64,000 bases of DNA from Trogon surrucura (lineage: Eukaryota; Chordata; Aves; Trogoniformes; Trogonidae). The notes below the pieces were generated by a model. That model was given only the letters and a program-made list of their open reading frames with translations, was not told the DNA's origin and searched no databases. This document shows positions 51,831 to 64,000 of this stretch, piece after piece. The translations under genes were made by a program, and so were the position numbers. Position 1 is the first letter of the stretch; every line of letters begins with the position of its first letter. The DNA lies in contig CM036624.1 in NCBI GenBank assembly GCA_020746105.1, positions 27,674,084 to 27,738,083 on the forward strand, given 5' to 3'.

Positions 51831-54089
51831 GCCTTCCCTTTTCCATCTGCTTGCTTTCCTTCTACGCCCTACCCAAGGGCTTTCCCACTTCCAGTGCACT
51901 TGAAACTAGCTGGGGGGATGCAATCTTCCAGCTCTGCCGCCTCCCTTTGCCTTCCCCACCCCCTTTTCTTTTTTTTTTTTTCTGGCCCCAAGGTGTGATT
52001 CTCACTGATTTCTGGTGAGTAACTGGCAGTACGGGGGAGTCTACCTGATGATGATGATTTCATTGTGCATCTGATTTGTAATCTATTGCAGAAGCATCTG
52101 CAATGCAGAAGGCTTGATAGTATTATTTAGTGTTAGAGATTTAAAATATTAAAGTACATCATAGAGCATTGGTTAAATCAAGGTAGCTTGTTGAATGTGT
52201 GTATAACTTGCAATGGTTTTCTGAGTGTGAAGGTCTTTGCACAATACAGTATCTTTGGGCAAGCTGTGAAACAGTGATCTAGATCAAATTTGGAGTTTTT
52301 CAAATTGCTGAATGAGAAGCTGGTAAAAAGGCATGCATTTTCTAAACGGGGACAACTTATCTTAAATTTATCTTCTATTTGCTTAGCTGTCAGCCACTCT
52401 GTCGCTGAAGACTTAGACCTCTATTCTTTAAAACAAAGAATTTTCTGGATTTCACAGAAAATGCTGTTTTTGTTAAAAATAGCAGTCAGACCAAAAGGTT
52501 AGACTACCATCAAAGTGTCTGTAAAAATATGCTTGAGACCCCTTTCTGTTTGTCGCTATCACAAGAGAAGATGACTTGTAAATTGCCTTTCATAAAACTG
52601 AGTTTGATTTAAGGTATTAATAAAATCTAAATTTCTGCATTCTTGCTGTGGGGACTGAAGATTTTAATTTAGTGAAATGCCAGAACAGTTTTTTTGTGCT
52701 CTGTTTGATGAGTGTTATGTGAGAATTCCATCTTACTAAATTAGGGCAGACATATATATTACACTGTTTACAAACTGTTGTGATTAAAACCTGTTAAATT
52801 TCATATTTAATATTCAGTCGTCTTTGAGCAAAAAAAAAAAAGTCACCTCGTTTCCGTCTCGGTGCTTTTGAATTCTTGTGTTAAAATAGATTAAATTGCA
52901 AATGTTAATTTGAGTAACTACTGTGGAAAGTTGTGACCTGGATTTGAAATAGCCGTGAGACTACTACAGCAGCAGTAAATCTTCAAGAGTGTGTGAGGCT
53001 GGCACATGGCAGGGGATATGTCTGATGTGAGGATTGGAGTGCGGGTGGAGGCACAGCCTGGAAACAAAGTCATGTGCCAATATCGTGGCTTTTTGCTCTA
53101 CAGGATAAAAAGCACAAATTTGTTACTTTATATTAAAGCTGTATTTTTGCAGGCAGCACACAGCGACTAAAAAAAAAAAAAAGATTTTAAAATGGCAAGC
53201 TAAAATTCAAGCTGTATTTAAAAAAGACTGTTTGTGGCATTGAGGCATCCGGGTTCTTAATCCCCGTGTGCTTCCAGCGGCGACAGTGATCCCGATCTTT
53301 GAAATACGTAAGGAAATTGCAGGTGCAAACTTCAGCCTGAAAAAAACATCAGTGTCAGGAAAAAGTAAATGCTAAATGTACTTACCTTTTGCTTTAAGCT
53401 TTTTCCTTTTGTCCTTAAATGACTTTTTTTTTTTCCTCTTTAGCTAAGTCTAGCTTCAGCCCTAGTTCTGGGTACTTTAAAACACGATAGCATCAAAAGG
53501 TCTTGAGTGTTAGTTGTCAAGCACTGGCATTGCTGGAATCTTTTATTATCTTATTGCTTTAATTTTCTTCATCTCTTTTATAACATGTCAAATAAAAATG
53601 CAGGTAGTGTCAGGAGAATGTGATAGTAGTAATTTTTAAAGCAATGTTTTGACTTCAAAAATAAAGTTAAAACAATAATGTTTAAACAATTCATAGTGAA
53701 AAAATCAGAGGAGATTAATTGCTCATTAAAAAAAATATAGGTTACATAATTTCTACGTGCTTATTTGATTCAGTTTGCTGTTCTCTTATATCTCTGGATT
53801 TTTTTGATACTAATTTCTTTTTGCATAAGTGAAAGAAATGAGCTTCTGGTAGTGGCCTGCATGTGTCCACACAAAATTATCTTGGAGCACTATACAAAAG
53901 TATCACAAGTGTTACATTATCTATTATTGCAGAATTGACTATTGATTCTTTTCAGTTTCTAAAAAATGCTGAGATTATGAGGCTTATGAAGTATGGGCAT
54001 GAAATACTTTACCCCTCCATTTTATTTATTTATTTTTTTAAAAAAGGATTTTAAAAACTGCTGCACAAGAGAATGGTAACAGCAGCTAG

Positions 54090-54290
54090 AACACGCCGAC
54101 GGCTGCGTTGGTTTTACTGGGTGCAGAGCCGGGGTGCTTGGCAGGCTCTGCCGTTGGACTGTCCATGGCTGACCTGCAGGGCTTGAGCTGCGCTGGCAGG
54201 GCTGCGCGTAAAAGTTTGTGCCGTGTTTGCCAACGGTGTTCTTGGCTCAGGCTGATGTTACACGTCTCTCGGCTCCAGAGCATGCTCGTT
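54090..54290. other. GC-rich, CpG-containing intronic patch
   Basis: About 200 bp with repeated CpGs (cgccgacggctgcg, gctgcgcgtaaaag, tctctcggctcc) inside AT-rich DNA with sharp edges. It is open on both strands because of its composition. It could be a small regulatory CpG patch or the remnant of a GC-rich inserted element. No terminal repeats were seen. Confidence 0.35.
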
Positions 54291-57200
54291 TGCCAAATTC
54301 TACCTGAAAATGCATGCTGGAATTCCTAATTAAATAAACCCCTTGATATTTATTTTATGCCTTGGAAAGGCATGCCTTCTTTCACAGTAGATGCTGCTTT
54401 GGTAGAAACACAAATAAAAATTAGGAAAGCCTAAAATGGATTAAAACGCTTTAACTGGTGTTAGGAGAGAAATTGTCTCTTGCAAACAGATTGGTAGCTT
54501 TGGTTTCTTTTAAGTGTTGAAATTGTGGGGCTTCACCAGGTTCTTACATGAAATTCTTTGCATGCCTACATTTTCTATTTATTTTTCAAGTATTTTGAGA
54601 ATTGTTCTTCTACAAATGCTAATGGCAGTCGGTATGTAATTTCGTTGTTTTTTTCTCAGCTATGTAGCAGTATAGCTACCTTACCGTTGCCGTAAGCTAA
54701 AGTTACCAGTTGAACGATAAAGGTGTAATTTATGCCAAACCAGTCTAGAAGCTTTTCGGAAGACTGATAGCAACTGCTTTTATACATATTGCTGTGTAAA
54801 ATGCTTATTAATGTTAGCAGATGTTGCACTTTAATCCCCCAGAATGATTGTTTGGTAGCAGCAGGAGATTTATTAAGCTTGAGTTGTGTGAAATTGTGTG
54901 TGCATAAGCTGCTATTTAGATTGTAAAAATGCCATTGAAAACTGTTAAAAAGTTCTAACTGTAATTGGCAGAGAGGTATTGGCTGTTCTAAAAGAAGTAT
55001 ATGTGTACCGTTGGCCCTTGTGCTGTAACCTCTCTATCATTTATCTTCTTGTATTAATGTCACTGAATTATTAATTCATGAGCAGGGTTGGATAGGGTGA
55101 AGGCACTATTTAAATGTGTGGCACATGTATCCTTATCGCTCGAGACATGAAAAGAGTCATTTTGTGTTATCTATAAAATGGAAAGGACATTTAAAATTTC
55201 ATTTACAGTAATCCACTTCACTTCCCAGTAAAACACCTAGATTATTGCTACTATAATATAATGTTCTTATTAAAATTTTGTAACCTTTCCACTCTGTTCA
55301 CTTATAAATATTGTTGATAGACAAATGTCTACTTATTTTTTCACTTTTAAGTTGCACATACAGTTCATGAACTGCAGTGGTACATAAGAGGAGCAATTTT
55401 TTTTTATTAAAAAACAGTGCTCTTTAATTTCTAGTAAAAGAATACAAAATAAAAGCTGTTAAGTATTTGTAATCATGAAAAGCTAAATAAATGATCATTT
55501 AAAGTCATAATGCTACCTAATTAAAGAAAAAAATAGTGTGGGTTTTTTTTTTTTTTCCCAAAGTAGAAGCATCTTTGTCATGTTGAGCTATTAATACTGA
55601 TATTACTTAAAAAAATTTTAAATGCATGACACAGAGTTCTTGGGCTGCTTGATTAAAGCCACAGAATATCAGAGGTCATGTGGCGGCTAAAAAATACATT
55701 AAAAATGTATCTTAAATTTCATCTGTGTGGTATGGATGATTTAAAAAATATTAACATGCATGAGAAATATTTTCAGTCACTCGAATGAAAAGAGCTCATT
55801 CTTTTGAATACTTTAAAAAGTGTTAGTTCTTCTTAAAAATTCTTAGAATGAAAGCAATTTAGGGATACTTTGTCCTGAAGTGCTTGCTGTGGCTGGCATG
55901 GGAGTGCTGGACATAACCCATATTCCATTTTGTTTCATAGAGATACCACTTGATGCTTCTTTTTCCCTTTTCACAGTGCATGCAAAAGGCCGCCTCTGTG
56001 TCTGCAATACATCTTTTTTATTTTTCTTTTTTCCTTCTCCTATTTTCCTCTTCTCCCTGACCCTGCAGGAAGAGAAAATACTATTTAGGATGCTGGGGAG
56101 TAGAGTTAGACAGTGGTGCATGCAGGTAGAAGGAGCTTTTCTGTTGAATTATAATTTAGAGCTCTTTTTGCTCATAACTTTTCCAGATGTAACTCTTGTG
56201 GTTTTCCGACTTAACCTTTCTGCAAAAGGGATTTAAAAAGATAACTTAAATACTTTTCTGTTTTTCTGTTATACTTTGAATAAACAAGAAAGCCCACAAT
56301 TCGCCCCAATTAAAGGAGTGGTCTGGCTCTGGTGAATGACTGGTAGTGGTTCAGCTGCCTTGCACAGTTCAGTACAGTCACCTGAATGTTCATTGCTTAT
56401 TAAATTGCACAAGAAAATACTCTTAACTAGAGTTGCACCATTAGATGCCTGGGCAACTCGCACATCTTTGCAGAGCCCATTATCCAGTAACAGAAGTGAG
56501 TTCTTTGCTTCGTTGGAGAATCAGGCCCTTTCTGAAAGGCTGCTGAAGATCTATTTGCCGTATTTATTGCCTGTGTTTTGCGCATTCCTGATGATGTGTG
56601 AGCAGTAGTTACGTAGTTTGGTCGTATATTTGTGTGCAGGTGCAAGGAGGAAAGTTAGCGCTGTCTGCACGGTACTGTCCTATGTGGCTTCTCAGCCTTG
56701 GGTTCTTGTTTTCACTGTGAATGTATGAGAAAAGCGAATTATGAGGAAAGAAAAGCAGAGAAGTTATTAATTTGTATTTCAGGATTTTTGAGTTTTCAGC
56801 CTTCTGCTTCTAAGTGCTACTGGTATGTAAAATTGGTGAACCTGAAAGATGTGTCTTCTGTCAGTATGTCCTTTTTTTCGTGCTTAATATACTTAAAATC
56901 CTCCAAAGAGTTCTATAAATCTAGTGAAGTTTCTGCCTGTATGGTTAGAGAATCTCTTGCATGCTTACAAAGTAGTTAAAGACCCTTCTTAGGTGATTGT
57001 GATTTCAAAGGTGATGTATTTGAGGTCTCCATCATTTCTTCCCTCCTTCTGTTGTCAAAATTACAAATTTTGATGTGGCTTATGGCTGGGTATGGAATGG
57101 TAGCACACAGGACTTCTCAGGTGTCTCTGCAAGCCGTGATCCACTGCCTTTTAATCACTAAATGGTTTATGAATGGTTTGGAAAATACAGCTCACTGGAA

Positions 57201-58269
57201 TTTCTCTTAGAAGTTTATTTGTTGGTGGTGGTTTTTAGTGGAACTAAAATGTGATCTTCTGAAGCTCCTGACTATCAGGCTGCTGGTAAGAAAGAAACTA
57301 CTCTCTGTTCACTGAAATATTAGTTGTGCTTCAGAGAAAAGAAACAAAACTAGCAATAACTTAAGAAGGGGTTATTTGAAAGAAGAAAAAGAGAAATGCT
57401 TAAGTACAGCATGTTTTAAAACATAATTAAAAGCATGCATTACCAAAGTTGTCTTTAATAAAATGCATTATTGTGATGCTATGGTAAGTTTTAGTACTTG
57501 AGGATATGGTGGAAGAAGAGGGATTTTCAAGATACTTTTCTTCTGCTGCCTCTGTATTTGGTCACAGGTTTTTCAGATTTCTTTGCATGCTTATCGGATA
57601 TATTTTACCTCATTGCCGATTACCTCATTGCTCCCAAGAAATCCCTTTTTGGTAATATTGATAACCTAATATATGACAGATTTTGGTCATTATTATTTCA
57701 TTTAGCGGTCATATGTATAGACCAAGAGGGAATCTGAATATTGATTCACTGAATGGCTAGTAACAATGATTTATGAGTCAAGGTTTCAGTGCAGTGAGCC
57801 AAACACAGCAGAGATTGCATCTTATGTGCCACCATTGATTTTGTTTCATATTTCACTGCACCGTGATTAGGCCGTGGTCTCACAGATGTTAACATTAGAA
57901 CCACATTCTCTCTAAGCAGAAGACATGCCACAAGTTAGACCCAGTGAATTGTATGTATATGTATGTGCCTTCTGTTTCTGATTTTTTAGAAAAATGAAGT
58001 ATTTTTCAGTTCCTTTGTGGAGTGAGTCTTTGGTAACAAAAAAGGTTTTTGGTAAAATTTTCAAAAATAATCAAAAGTGACTGTACCATCCACACCAACT
58101 TGTTCTTGAAACTTGGAGCATTTCATTTGTATTGAATACAGACACTGATCGTATATATACGGACACTGATCTCAACTGCAGCTGAGAAAACGGGATGCTT
58201 TAAAATGGATTCTAAACTGTCACCTTCATGAATCTTTGTGATAATATTTCTCAGAACATGCCTAGGAAA

Positions 58270-58700
58270 GAAGTCTTCAGTACAGCAATTTCGGGGGATT
58301 GACGCTACCGGCTGAGTTTTGTGCATGAATCCCGGCTGCCCAGGGTGCGGCACAGCCGGCCCTGGCTCGGTGGGAGGCCCCAGCGCATTGGGGCTCTTCA
58401 GTCCCCGTTAACCCGGCGTTAAATGTGGATAAAAACGTGTTCTTGTCTGCTCTTCCCTGTCACTTGATTTTTTTATATTTTTTTTGGAGGTTAGTAGCTC
58501 ATGGGTGTTTTGCCAGTGGCTCTGTGCTGGTCTGATGAGGTTGTCTTCAGCATGTCAGCTGTGAGAGGCGTATCTGAACTCATTTCCCTGCCTCAGCCGG
58601 CGATGAGCGGGCGCAGAGCGGCTCGGGCGCCTTGAAATCCCCGCAGTCAGCGAGAGACGCCCCACGGCGCGGCACAGGTACAGGCACGTCTGACCGCAGT
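58270..58700. promoter_or_regulatory. Small CpG-rich patch in the intron
   Basis: Two CpG-dense blocks (about 58,290-58,440 and 58,585-58,700) are separated by AT-rich sequence. The second has very dense CpG for about 110 bp (agccggcgatgagcgggcgc, cacggcgcggcacag). It ends near a donor-like CACAG|GTACAG at 58,677. It may be an alternative or eRNA promoter or a methylation-sensitive element. Confidence 0.35.
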
Positions 58701-60149
58701 CCCAGGACTTAGTTCTGTTTGTTTTGTTTTTTTCAGTCTACTTCCACTTCAAACAAGTTCTTGGCTGTGAAAAACACTGGATGGGAGGGGAAAAAAAGAA
58801 AAAGAGATCAGCTAAGTGGCGTAACAGCTTTGAGAAATACGGGCCTTTGCAAAGCCTTGTCAAGGCTGTCAGCAAACAGTTCAGTGTCTTACAAGACTGC
58901 AGTGTCTTTGGTTGATGTTAGTTCTAGTGTTTTGTTTTCTGGTTTGGTTTTTTTTTTTTGAGGGAAAGGAATGCAATCTTCTAATAGAAATAGATTATTT
59001 TGAGGATTTCTGTGAGAAGTTTGAAAAGCCTTTGAATTTTCTCCAGCTGTTACGATTGCTTCTTTTGGTTTGTCATATGGTTCTCGATGTTTTTTATAGC
59101 TATTCATTATTTTCTTGTTTATTTTTGATGTTCATAAAATCTGTCCTACGTAGGTTTGAAAATGAGAGCTATTTGTTTTGCACTTTAATGAAGAGAATGG
59201 CAAACAGCCTCAGACTGTGCCTCTGGTGTCCAAAGTGATCAGCATGTTTAACATGCTCAGCGTGACACGAAGATATTACAGCCAATAACGGTTGTAATTG
59301 ACTTCCAGCATCCCTTTCCCTCCCCCCTTCTTTGGATGCTGGGGATTTATCTTTGAGACCCCAGGAAGATGTAGTCACACAGAGGGCAGAAGTGTTAGAA
59401 GGTTTTACATGTGCTGTTAGGGTGAATGTGGTCTGATGTAGTGGCTTGGTGTAGTTTCAGGTGAAATACAGGGAATTCACAATGAGGATGGAGTGACACC
59501 CCCCCTGCACCCCCTCCCCGCCTCCCCCCACCCCCTTGATTCTGAGCATTTAGCACAGGCATAAGGAGAAACTCAGACTTGGCAAAAGGAGAGTGCCTGG
59601 AGCCAACAAAAGCCATTCTTATGAGCACTAGCAAAGGTTTACTTTGCTGGCTTACTGAATGAAAACTCCCAAGAGTGTCCAGGCTTTATCCTGTGTTAAC
59701 AAGAAGGGGCAGAGCTGTCTTGTTGGGAACAGACCGCCATGTAACATGAGTGGAAACCACGAGAGCGAGTCCAAGACGAACTGGAGCGTTGATAAGAAAG
59801 GAAAATCTTTGTCTTTTCCTCTCAAACCCTATTTATTTTCTCTGTGAATCGTTGTGGTAGACCACTGAGCTGCTGTGGACTGATGGACTAAACTGTGATG
59901 TTGTGCTATCAAAAGGGTGTCAGTGTGCTGCTTAGTGTCGTTTTATGCCCTGCACAGGTGGATTCGGTTTTCTGAGTGATCCGCTGTGCTGAGGAGCTGG
60001 GATCCTGGCTGGTGTGGGGTGGGCATTTCTGTGGTCGTTCTCAATTAGGGTGCACGTTAATCGTGCACTATTTCAGGTGTTCCTCAAGCATGGGTACAGC
60101 ACTTCAGAGCACAGCACAGCTGAATGCATTGTATTTTTTTGTTGTTGCA

Positions 60150-60215
60150 AGGTTGGATGACCTTGGTCAAGTCTTGTTCTTACTGTATTCCGTTCCCTGA
60201 TACTATATTCCTTCC
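60150..60215 (+). mobile_element. Possible MIR SINE relic (sense)
   Basis: The stretch ggatgaccttggtcaagtc, then ttgttcttactgtattccgt, then tccctgatact parallels the MIR core gtgaccttgggcaagtcacttaacctctctgtgcctcagtttcctcatct. It is short and quite diverged, so this is tentative. Confidence 0.35.
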
Positions 60216-60845
60216 ATGCAACTTGGGAGGAGATGTTTTGGGTTAGAAATCCAATGTTCAAGGTGACAATTAATAGGAACTGTTGAATACAGAGTGGAAG
60301 ATGAGATTCTGGTAAATTTTAAACATTAAACTGGTGGTAGAAAGATGCTAATTAAATCAGCATGGGGTCTTCCCTGTCCTTTTTTTTTGTTTTGTTGGTA
60401 AGATCTCGTAACTTTGAAGATTTTCTACAGTCTGGTATTGTAGCATTAAGACAAGTTATTAGTATAAGTCAATTTTGGAATAACCATATTGAAAACTTAG
60501 AAATAATTTATATTGAATGCACATGAATATGCGTTCACTGTTGAAATTTAGAGCTGAGTCTCATTGCAGATACGTGTGAAACCGTAGCTCTTGGATCATA
60601 AACAGTATTAGTCTCATTCTAGTATTCTACTAATGTGACTTAGTTTTACTAATCAAACTGCACTAATTAAATTCTTATGTTACGGATTATAGGAAGTTTA
60701 ACTTTTTTTTTTTTTAAATTGGGAAAGCCTCATGATGGGAAAGCACGTGCACACATGATTTCTCAGGAGAACAAGTAGTCTATTATATTGTATGAATATA
60801 TATCTACTCACCCTTGCCTCCTCTTCCCCCTCCTTTCCTCTGCAG

Positions 60846-60927
60846 AGTGTCTCAGATATATTACAGAATTACTTAGTTTCATAAACTGGGTTATGAAAGG
60901 CAGTGGGGGTGCTGCATGTGTGGCAAG
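60846..60927 (+). other. Candidate 82-nt internal exon
   Basis: It is preceded by a long, near-pure pyrimidine tract (about 60,810-60,843) ending in CTCTGCAG at 60,845, the best 3' splice site noticed in the right half. It is followed by GGCAAG|GTAGGT (donor at 60,928). One of the three frames is open across the unit (contains RYITELLSFINWVMKGSGG). It could be a second 5' UTR exon, an alternative exon or a cryptic unit. The peptide is not recognised, and in 82 nt one open frame is expected fairly often by chance. Confidence 0.3.
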
Positions 60928-63900
60928 GTAGGTCATAGAGGATTTATAAGAAGCACGGCGTGCGTCCTGCTAGTTCCTTGGTGTGTATGAGCTGTGTGGC
61001 TATGGCTGATGTTTCTTGCCTCTCTGTGCATCATCGTCTGTAAAGGCTCAAACCAGGACACTAGTGTAAATTTTCTTTCTGTAACAGGGGTGTTAAAGCT
61101 TGACTTAGGTTGCGAGTGCTTTGTGGTGTTTCTAAGATGATTTGGAAAGTTAAATACTTTATTGTAAAATACATCAGCGTTAGTCTGAAAGACTTTCAAC
61201 TAAAGAAAAAACATCCTCGTTAGCTGGAAAAATCTCTGCGTTCTCTTCTGTCTTAATTGCCTGAGAAGCTGGATGGAACCAGGAGGGAAAAGGCAGCTCT
61301 TGAGCGTGCTGTGTCGGTTGTCCGGAAGCTCTTAAAAGACCCTTTTTTGGCTTTTGAAAATAAACCTTGGGAAGGTTAAACAGAGTAGAGTTGGGACGCA
61401 GCAGTCCTTTAGAGGTCTTTCTGTTCAAAGATGAAAGCATTTCAAGGAGCATGCTTGGAGCAGCTTGCTCTTATCTCTGGGGTGCTCTTGAGCAGTGTTG
61501 TGGGGAGAGGGATGGCCAGCAGCGGCGTGTATTCTGCAGCAGTCGTGTTCCCTCTGTAAGAAGTTTCAGAAGTACAGAAGAACAAGGAAGCGAGGCAGGA
61601 GCACTAAGATATTCAGGACTTGGAGCACAGCTTATGAATACGGTATGAAGAGACGTCCAATACCTTTGCAGTGTACAGGTTTGAACATTAACATTTCCAT
61701 TACTGATCTAGTCTTCTTCAAGAGCACACGCGTGAACAAACTTAACAAAGCGAACAGCTCTGTTTTCAGCGGGGGGTTGTTTTTGTTTTTGTTTTTCTGT
61801 GGGGAGACTGCAGTGTGGCCCAGAAGTAGAGATTTAAGTTACAACTGAAATTTTCCAGGCAGCCTTTATTGCACGCTGAAATTCAAGCAACCTTTTGCTC
61901 TAGGGAGTTTCTCTCTGCCCCACCCACAAGCCCAAGCAGTCGGTGATCCTGAGAAAAGGTTTATTAAGGTCTAAGGGGAAATAAGTTATTTGCACAGGAC
62001 AGCCACTCACCATGGTCTCCTTTTTCTGTTTACAAAGAAGTAACTTAATACATCTTTTCCTGGTCCTACTTGTTTGGTTTGGGATTTGTTGTGGTTGTGA
62101 GATGCCACTGACAGTCTCAGTATTGCTGATAGATGGATGGTCAGAAGGACAGACCGAGGCAGTGGCTGTAGCTGAGGTGCTCTCTGGCTCCAGCTCTTGT
62201 CTGGGAACCTTTTTCCGGCTTAGCTTTTGTTATGCTGATGAATAGTTGGTTCAGAATTGCACCTTTCTTTTGCTTGGGGCCACATAGAGTTTCTCAAATA
62301 GATGGGTTGCATTAAAAATTGTTCGCTCTTAAACTGTTAATTTTTATTCGAAGGAAAAGAATGATGCAATAGGGTTTGGGTTTGCTTCTGTTTTCAAACA
62401 CTGCTTTATTTTTTTCTTGCTTTTTTAGAAAACCGTGTGTTACTGATAATCTGGTACAGGCTGGTTAGCTTATTTTGAATTCTTTTTACAGCAACACACT
62501 GAGTTAAATTCTATGTAAGCTACCGCAATCTAGAGAGAACAATATATTGCACAAAGCACTTAGATTTGTCCTTAAAATATTTTGCGTTTATTCTTAGTTG
62601 AAAAGTCTCTGCTGGTTTTGCTATTGCAAAACCATCAATATCCTTTCAGAAACTGTGCTTTCTTATTAAAATAGTTAAAATAAATCAGTTTACAAGATCA
62701 GGAACTCTTTTTGTTTTTATTTTCATTTAAAAAAAAAAGTCTCTGCCATATATTTTGCAGCTATTTCCTAGAGAGATGTTGAGTACAGCAAGTGGTGCTT
62801 TGATTGGTTTTTTTTGTTTGTTTTTAGCACAACCTTTTCCCCCCTTCCTCCAATTAAAAAAAAATCCCTCAAGGGAGTGATGAATTTAAGGATGATAACG
62901 CACAGGTGTATCACTAACCACTTGAAGGTGAGGGAAGATACCTCAAAATCTGGGTATGCAGTGATATGTTATGGAAATAACGATAAAACTTGAGTCTCAG
63001 AAAGTCAAAGTCTTCTGGACAGACTGGGAGCAATCAGAAGACTTGACTTAATTTCACTTTTAGCCATTGCTGTTCCTCATCTATTCTCCTGGATTATTCT
63101 GATTGCATACTGAAATTATGCTGATCAGTCTGCAATGTCTGTGAAATAGTTTTATGATTTTTCCTTTGAGTGCTACAGGTAAAAAATTAATCCAAGCTCT
63201 TCACAAGCTTTTAGCTGAACTATCTCTAGGGGTTTTTTTTGAATATCGTGGTGGCAATTTTTTCTTCTTTATTTAGCAGGAGCTCCTTTGCAATTGTAAT
63301 TTCTGCTGAATGCAGTGGACCCTTTGTGGATTTTTAGGTGTTTTTTTTTTTTTTAAACACACAGCCCAGTGCAAAAGATCTAGAGATACAGTATGACTGT
63401 CTCATCATAACTGCTGCTGGGCTGTCCTGCAGCGGTCGGGGTACCACTGTCTAAATTGAGGGCGCATCTTTTCCCTCCAGGCAGATGGGTCTGTGCGGGG
63501 CAGAGCCCCGCTCTGGCTGTCCTGCACCAAAGCGCTCCGTTTGCTGTTGCATGCTCTTTGTTGAAATACGTGTGGATAAAAGCGCCTGTGATTGAGGAGC
63601 ACCTGTCTGTAGTTGGAAATTGGAAAAAAAAAGGTTTGTTTTTATGTATAAATAAACGTAAAATCAGTCTGCCTCAGATGTCGGTTCTCTTTCATTTCCC
63701 TGCGTGAGGAATCACAAGCATGCTTGTGTCGTGCGAGAGGGATGCCTGTACTTGAAGTGGTATCGCTGCTCTTACAGAGGAGCCAAGTAAAGAAACCTCC
63801 TTGGCTACTTCTTAATCTCCTGTTCTGCCGCAGTCACTTTGCCTGCATTGAGAGCCAGAGAAATCGTTCCATAATGTTTTCCGTTACTTCCTCTCTTTCT

Positions 63901-64000
63901 CTCCTTGGGGAAGGAAGGGAGTGTCAGTCTTGTTGCTGTCTGCGTGCTTAGGGAACAAACTTGTCATTGATTAATATTGACTAATATAAAAGGAGTTATA

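Larger units (their letters stand above)
33959..64000 (+). other. Probable long first intron (continues past the right edge)
   Basis: It starts at the GTAAGC donor and runs to the window end with no confident coding exon. The plus strand is visibly rich in T: by my rough count about 23 T-runs of 9 or more against about 12 A-runs from 34,500 onward. It also looks richer in G than C in much of the region. This is the strand bias expected of vertebrate introns transcribed left to right. It contains small GC-rich patches, candidate alternative exons and old repeats listed separately. The remaining stretches longer than 300 bp hold nothing I can identify. Confidence 0.45.

Noticed and set aside
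56069-56125. 57-nt exon-like unit after a long pyrimidine tract ending ccctgcag
   Set aside because: The acceptor is good but the following GTAGAA is a weak donor and the open frame is unremarkable. Kept only as a possible decoy acceptor.
1-64000. Endogenous retrovirus, LTR, Polinton, CR1 LINE, CRISPR array or tRNA gene
   Set aside because: I looked for characteristic ends, motifs and repeated spacers on both strands and found none I could support. Short fragments could still be missed by eye.

Overview
The window is vertebrate nuclear DNA, most likely from a bird or another sauropsid. It is AT-rich and CpG-poor outside one large CpG island. It has no long coding exon and no recognisable recent LINE, SINE or LTR element. 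It does carry several worn copies of the short palindromic 'ancient amniote' repeats (centres of the type cattgacttcaatg, ends like gatcctgca / ggatctggcc) plus one fairly clear MIR relic. I recognise no protein-coding gene by homology, and every open frame I examined is short or sits in GC-rich DNA where stops are rare.

Layout. (1) About 1-31,850 is a gene desert or a very long intron. It holds the old palindromic repeats (best copies at 2,284-2,384, 5,974-6,030, 9,285-9,360, 9,611-9,720, 12,058-12,150, 12,290-12,352, 12,800-12,882 and 30,438-30,515) and a possible Tc1/mariner crumb near 17,925-17,990. It also holds very AT-rich, homeodomain/POU-site-rich blocks that look like candidate regulatory elements (for example 22,260-22,530 and 24,030-24,110), and a few small exon-like units bounded by good splice signals (14,333-14,374 is the best). 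(2) About 31,850-34,480 is a strong CpG island. It contains a TATA-like box (33,017-33,028), a G-rich promoter-proximal tract and a stretch ending in a good 5' splice site (GTAAGC at 33,959). I read this stretch as the untranslated first exon of a plus-strand gene. (3) About 33,959-64,000 is read as the long first intron of that gene. It is T-rich and apparently G-rich on the plus strand, and contains small GC-rich CpG patches (51,560-51,830, 54,090-54,290, 58,270-58,700), candidate internal exons (42,729-42,771 and 60,846-60,927) and MIR relics.

How it fits together: the best model is the promoter and non-coding exon 1 of a large gene, probably developmentally regulated, with a sparsely populated, possibly enhancer-rich upstream desert and a first intron running off the right edge. 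The gene cannot be named from this sequence. The bias of long A/T runs flips at the CpG island (A-runs prevail to the left, T-runs to the right), which would fit divergent transcription from the island. I found no sign of a novel mobile system, CRISPR, toxin or viral element. The observations most worth checking are the promoter/exon model, the skew flip, the palindromic-repeat group, the exon-like units and the AT-rich palindromes.
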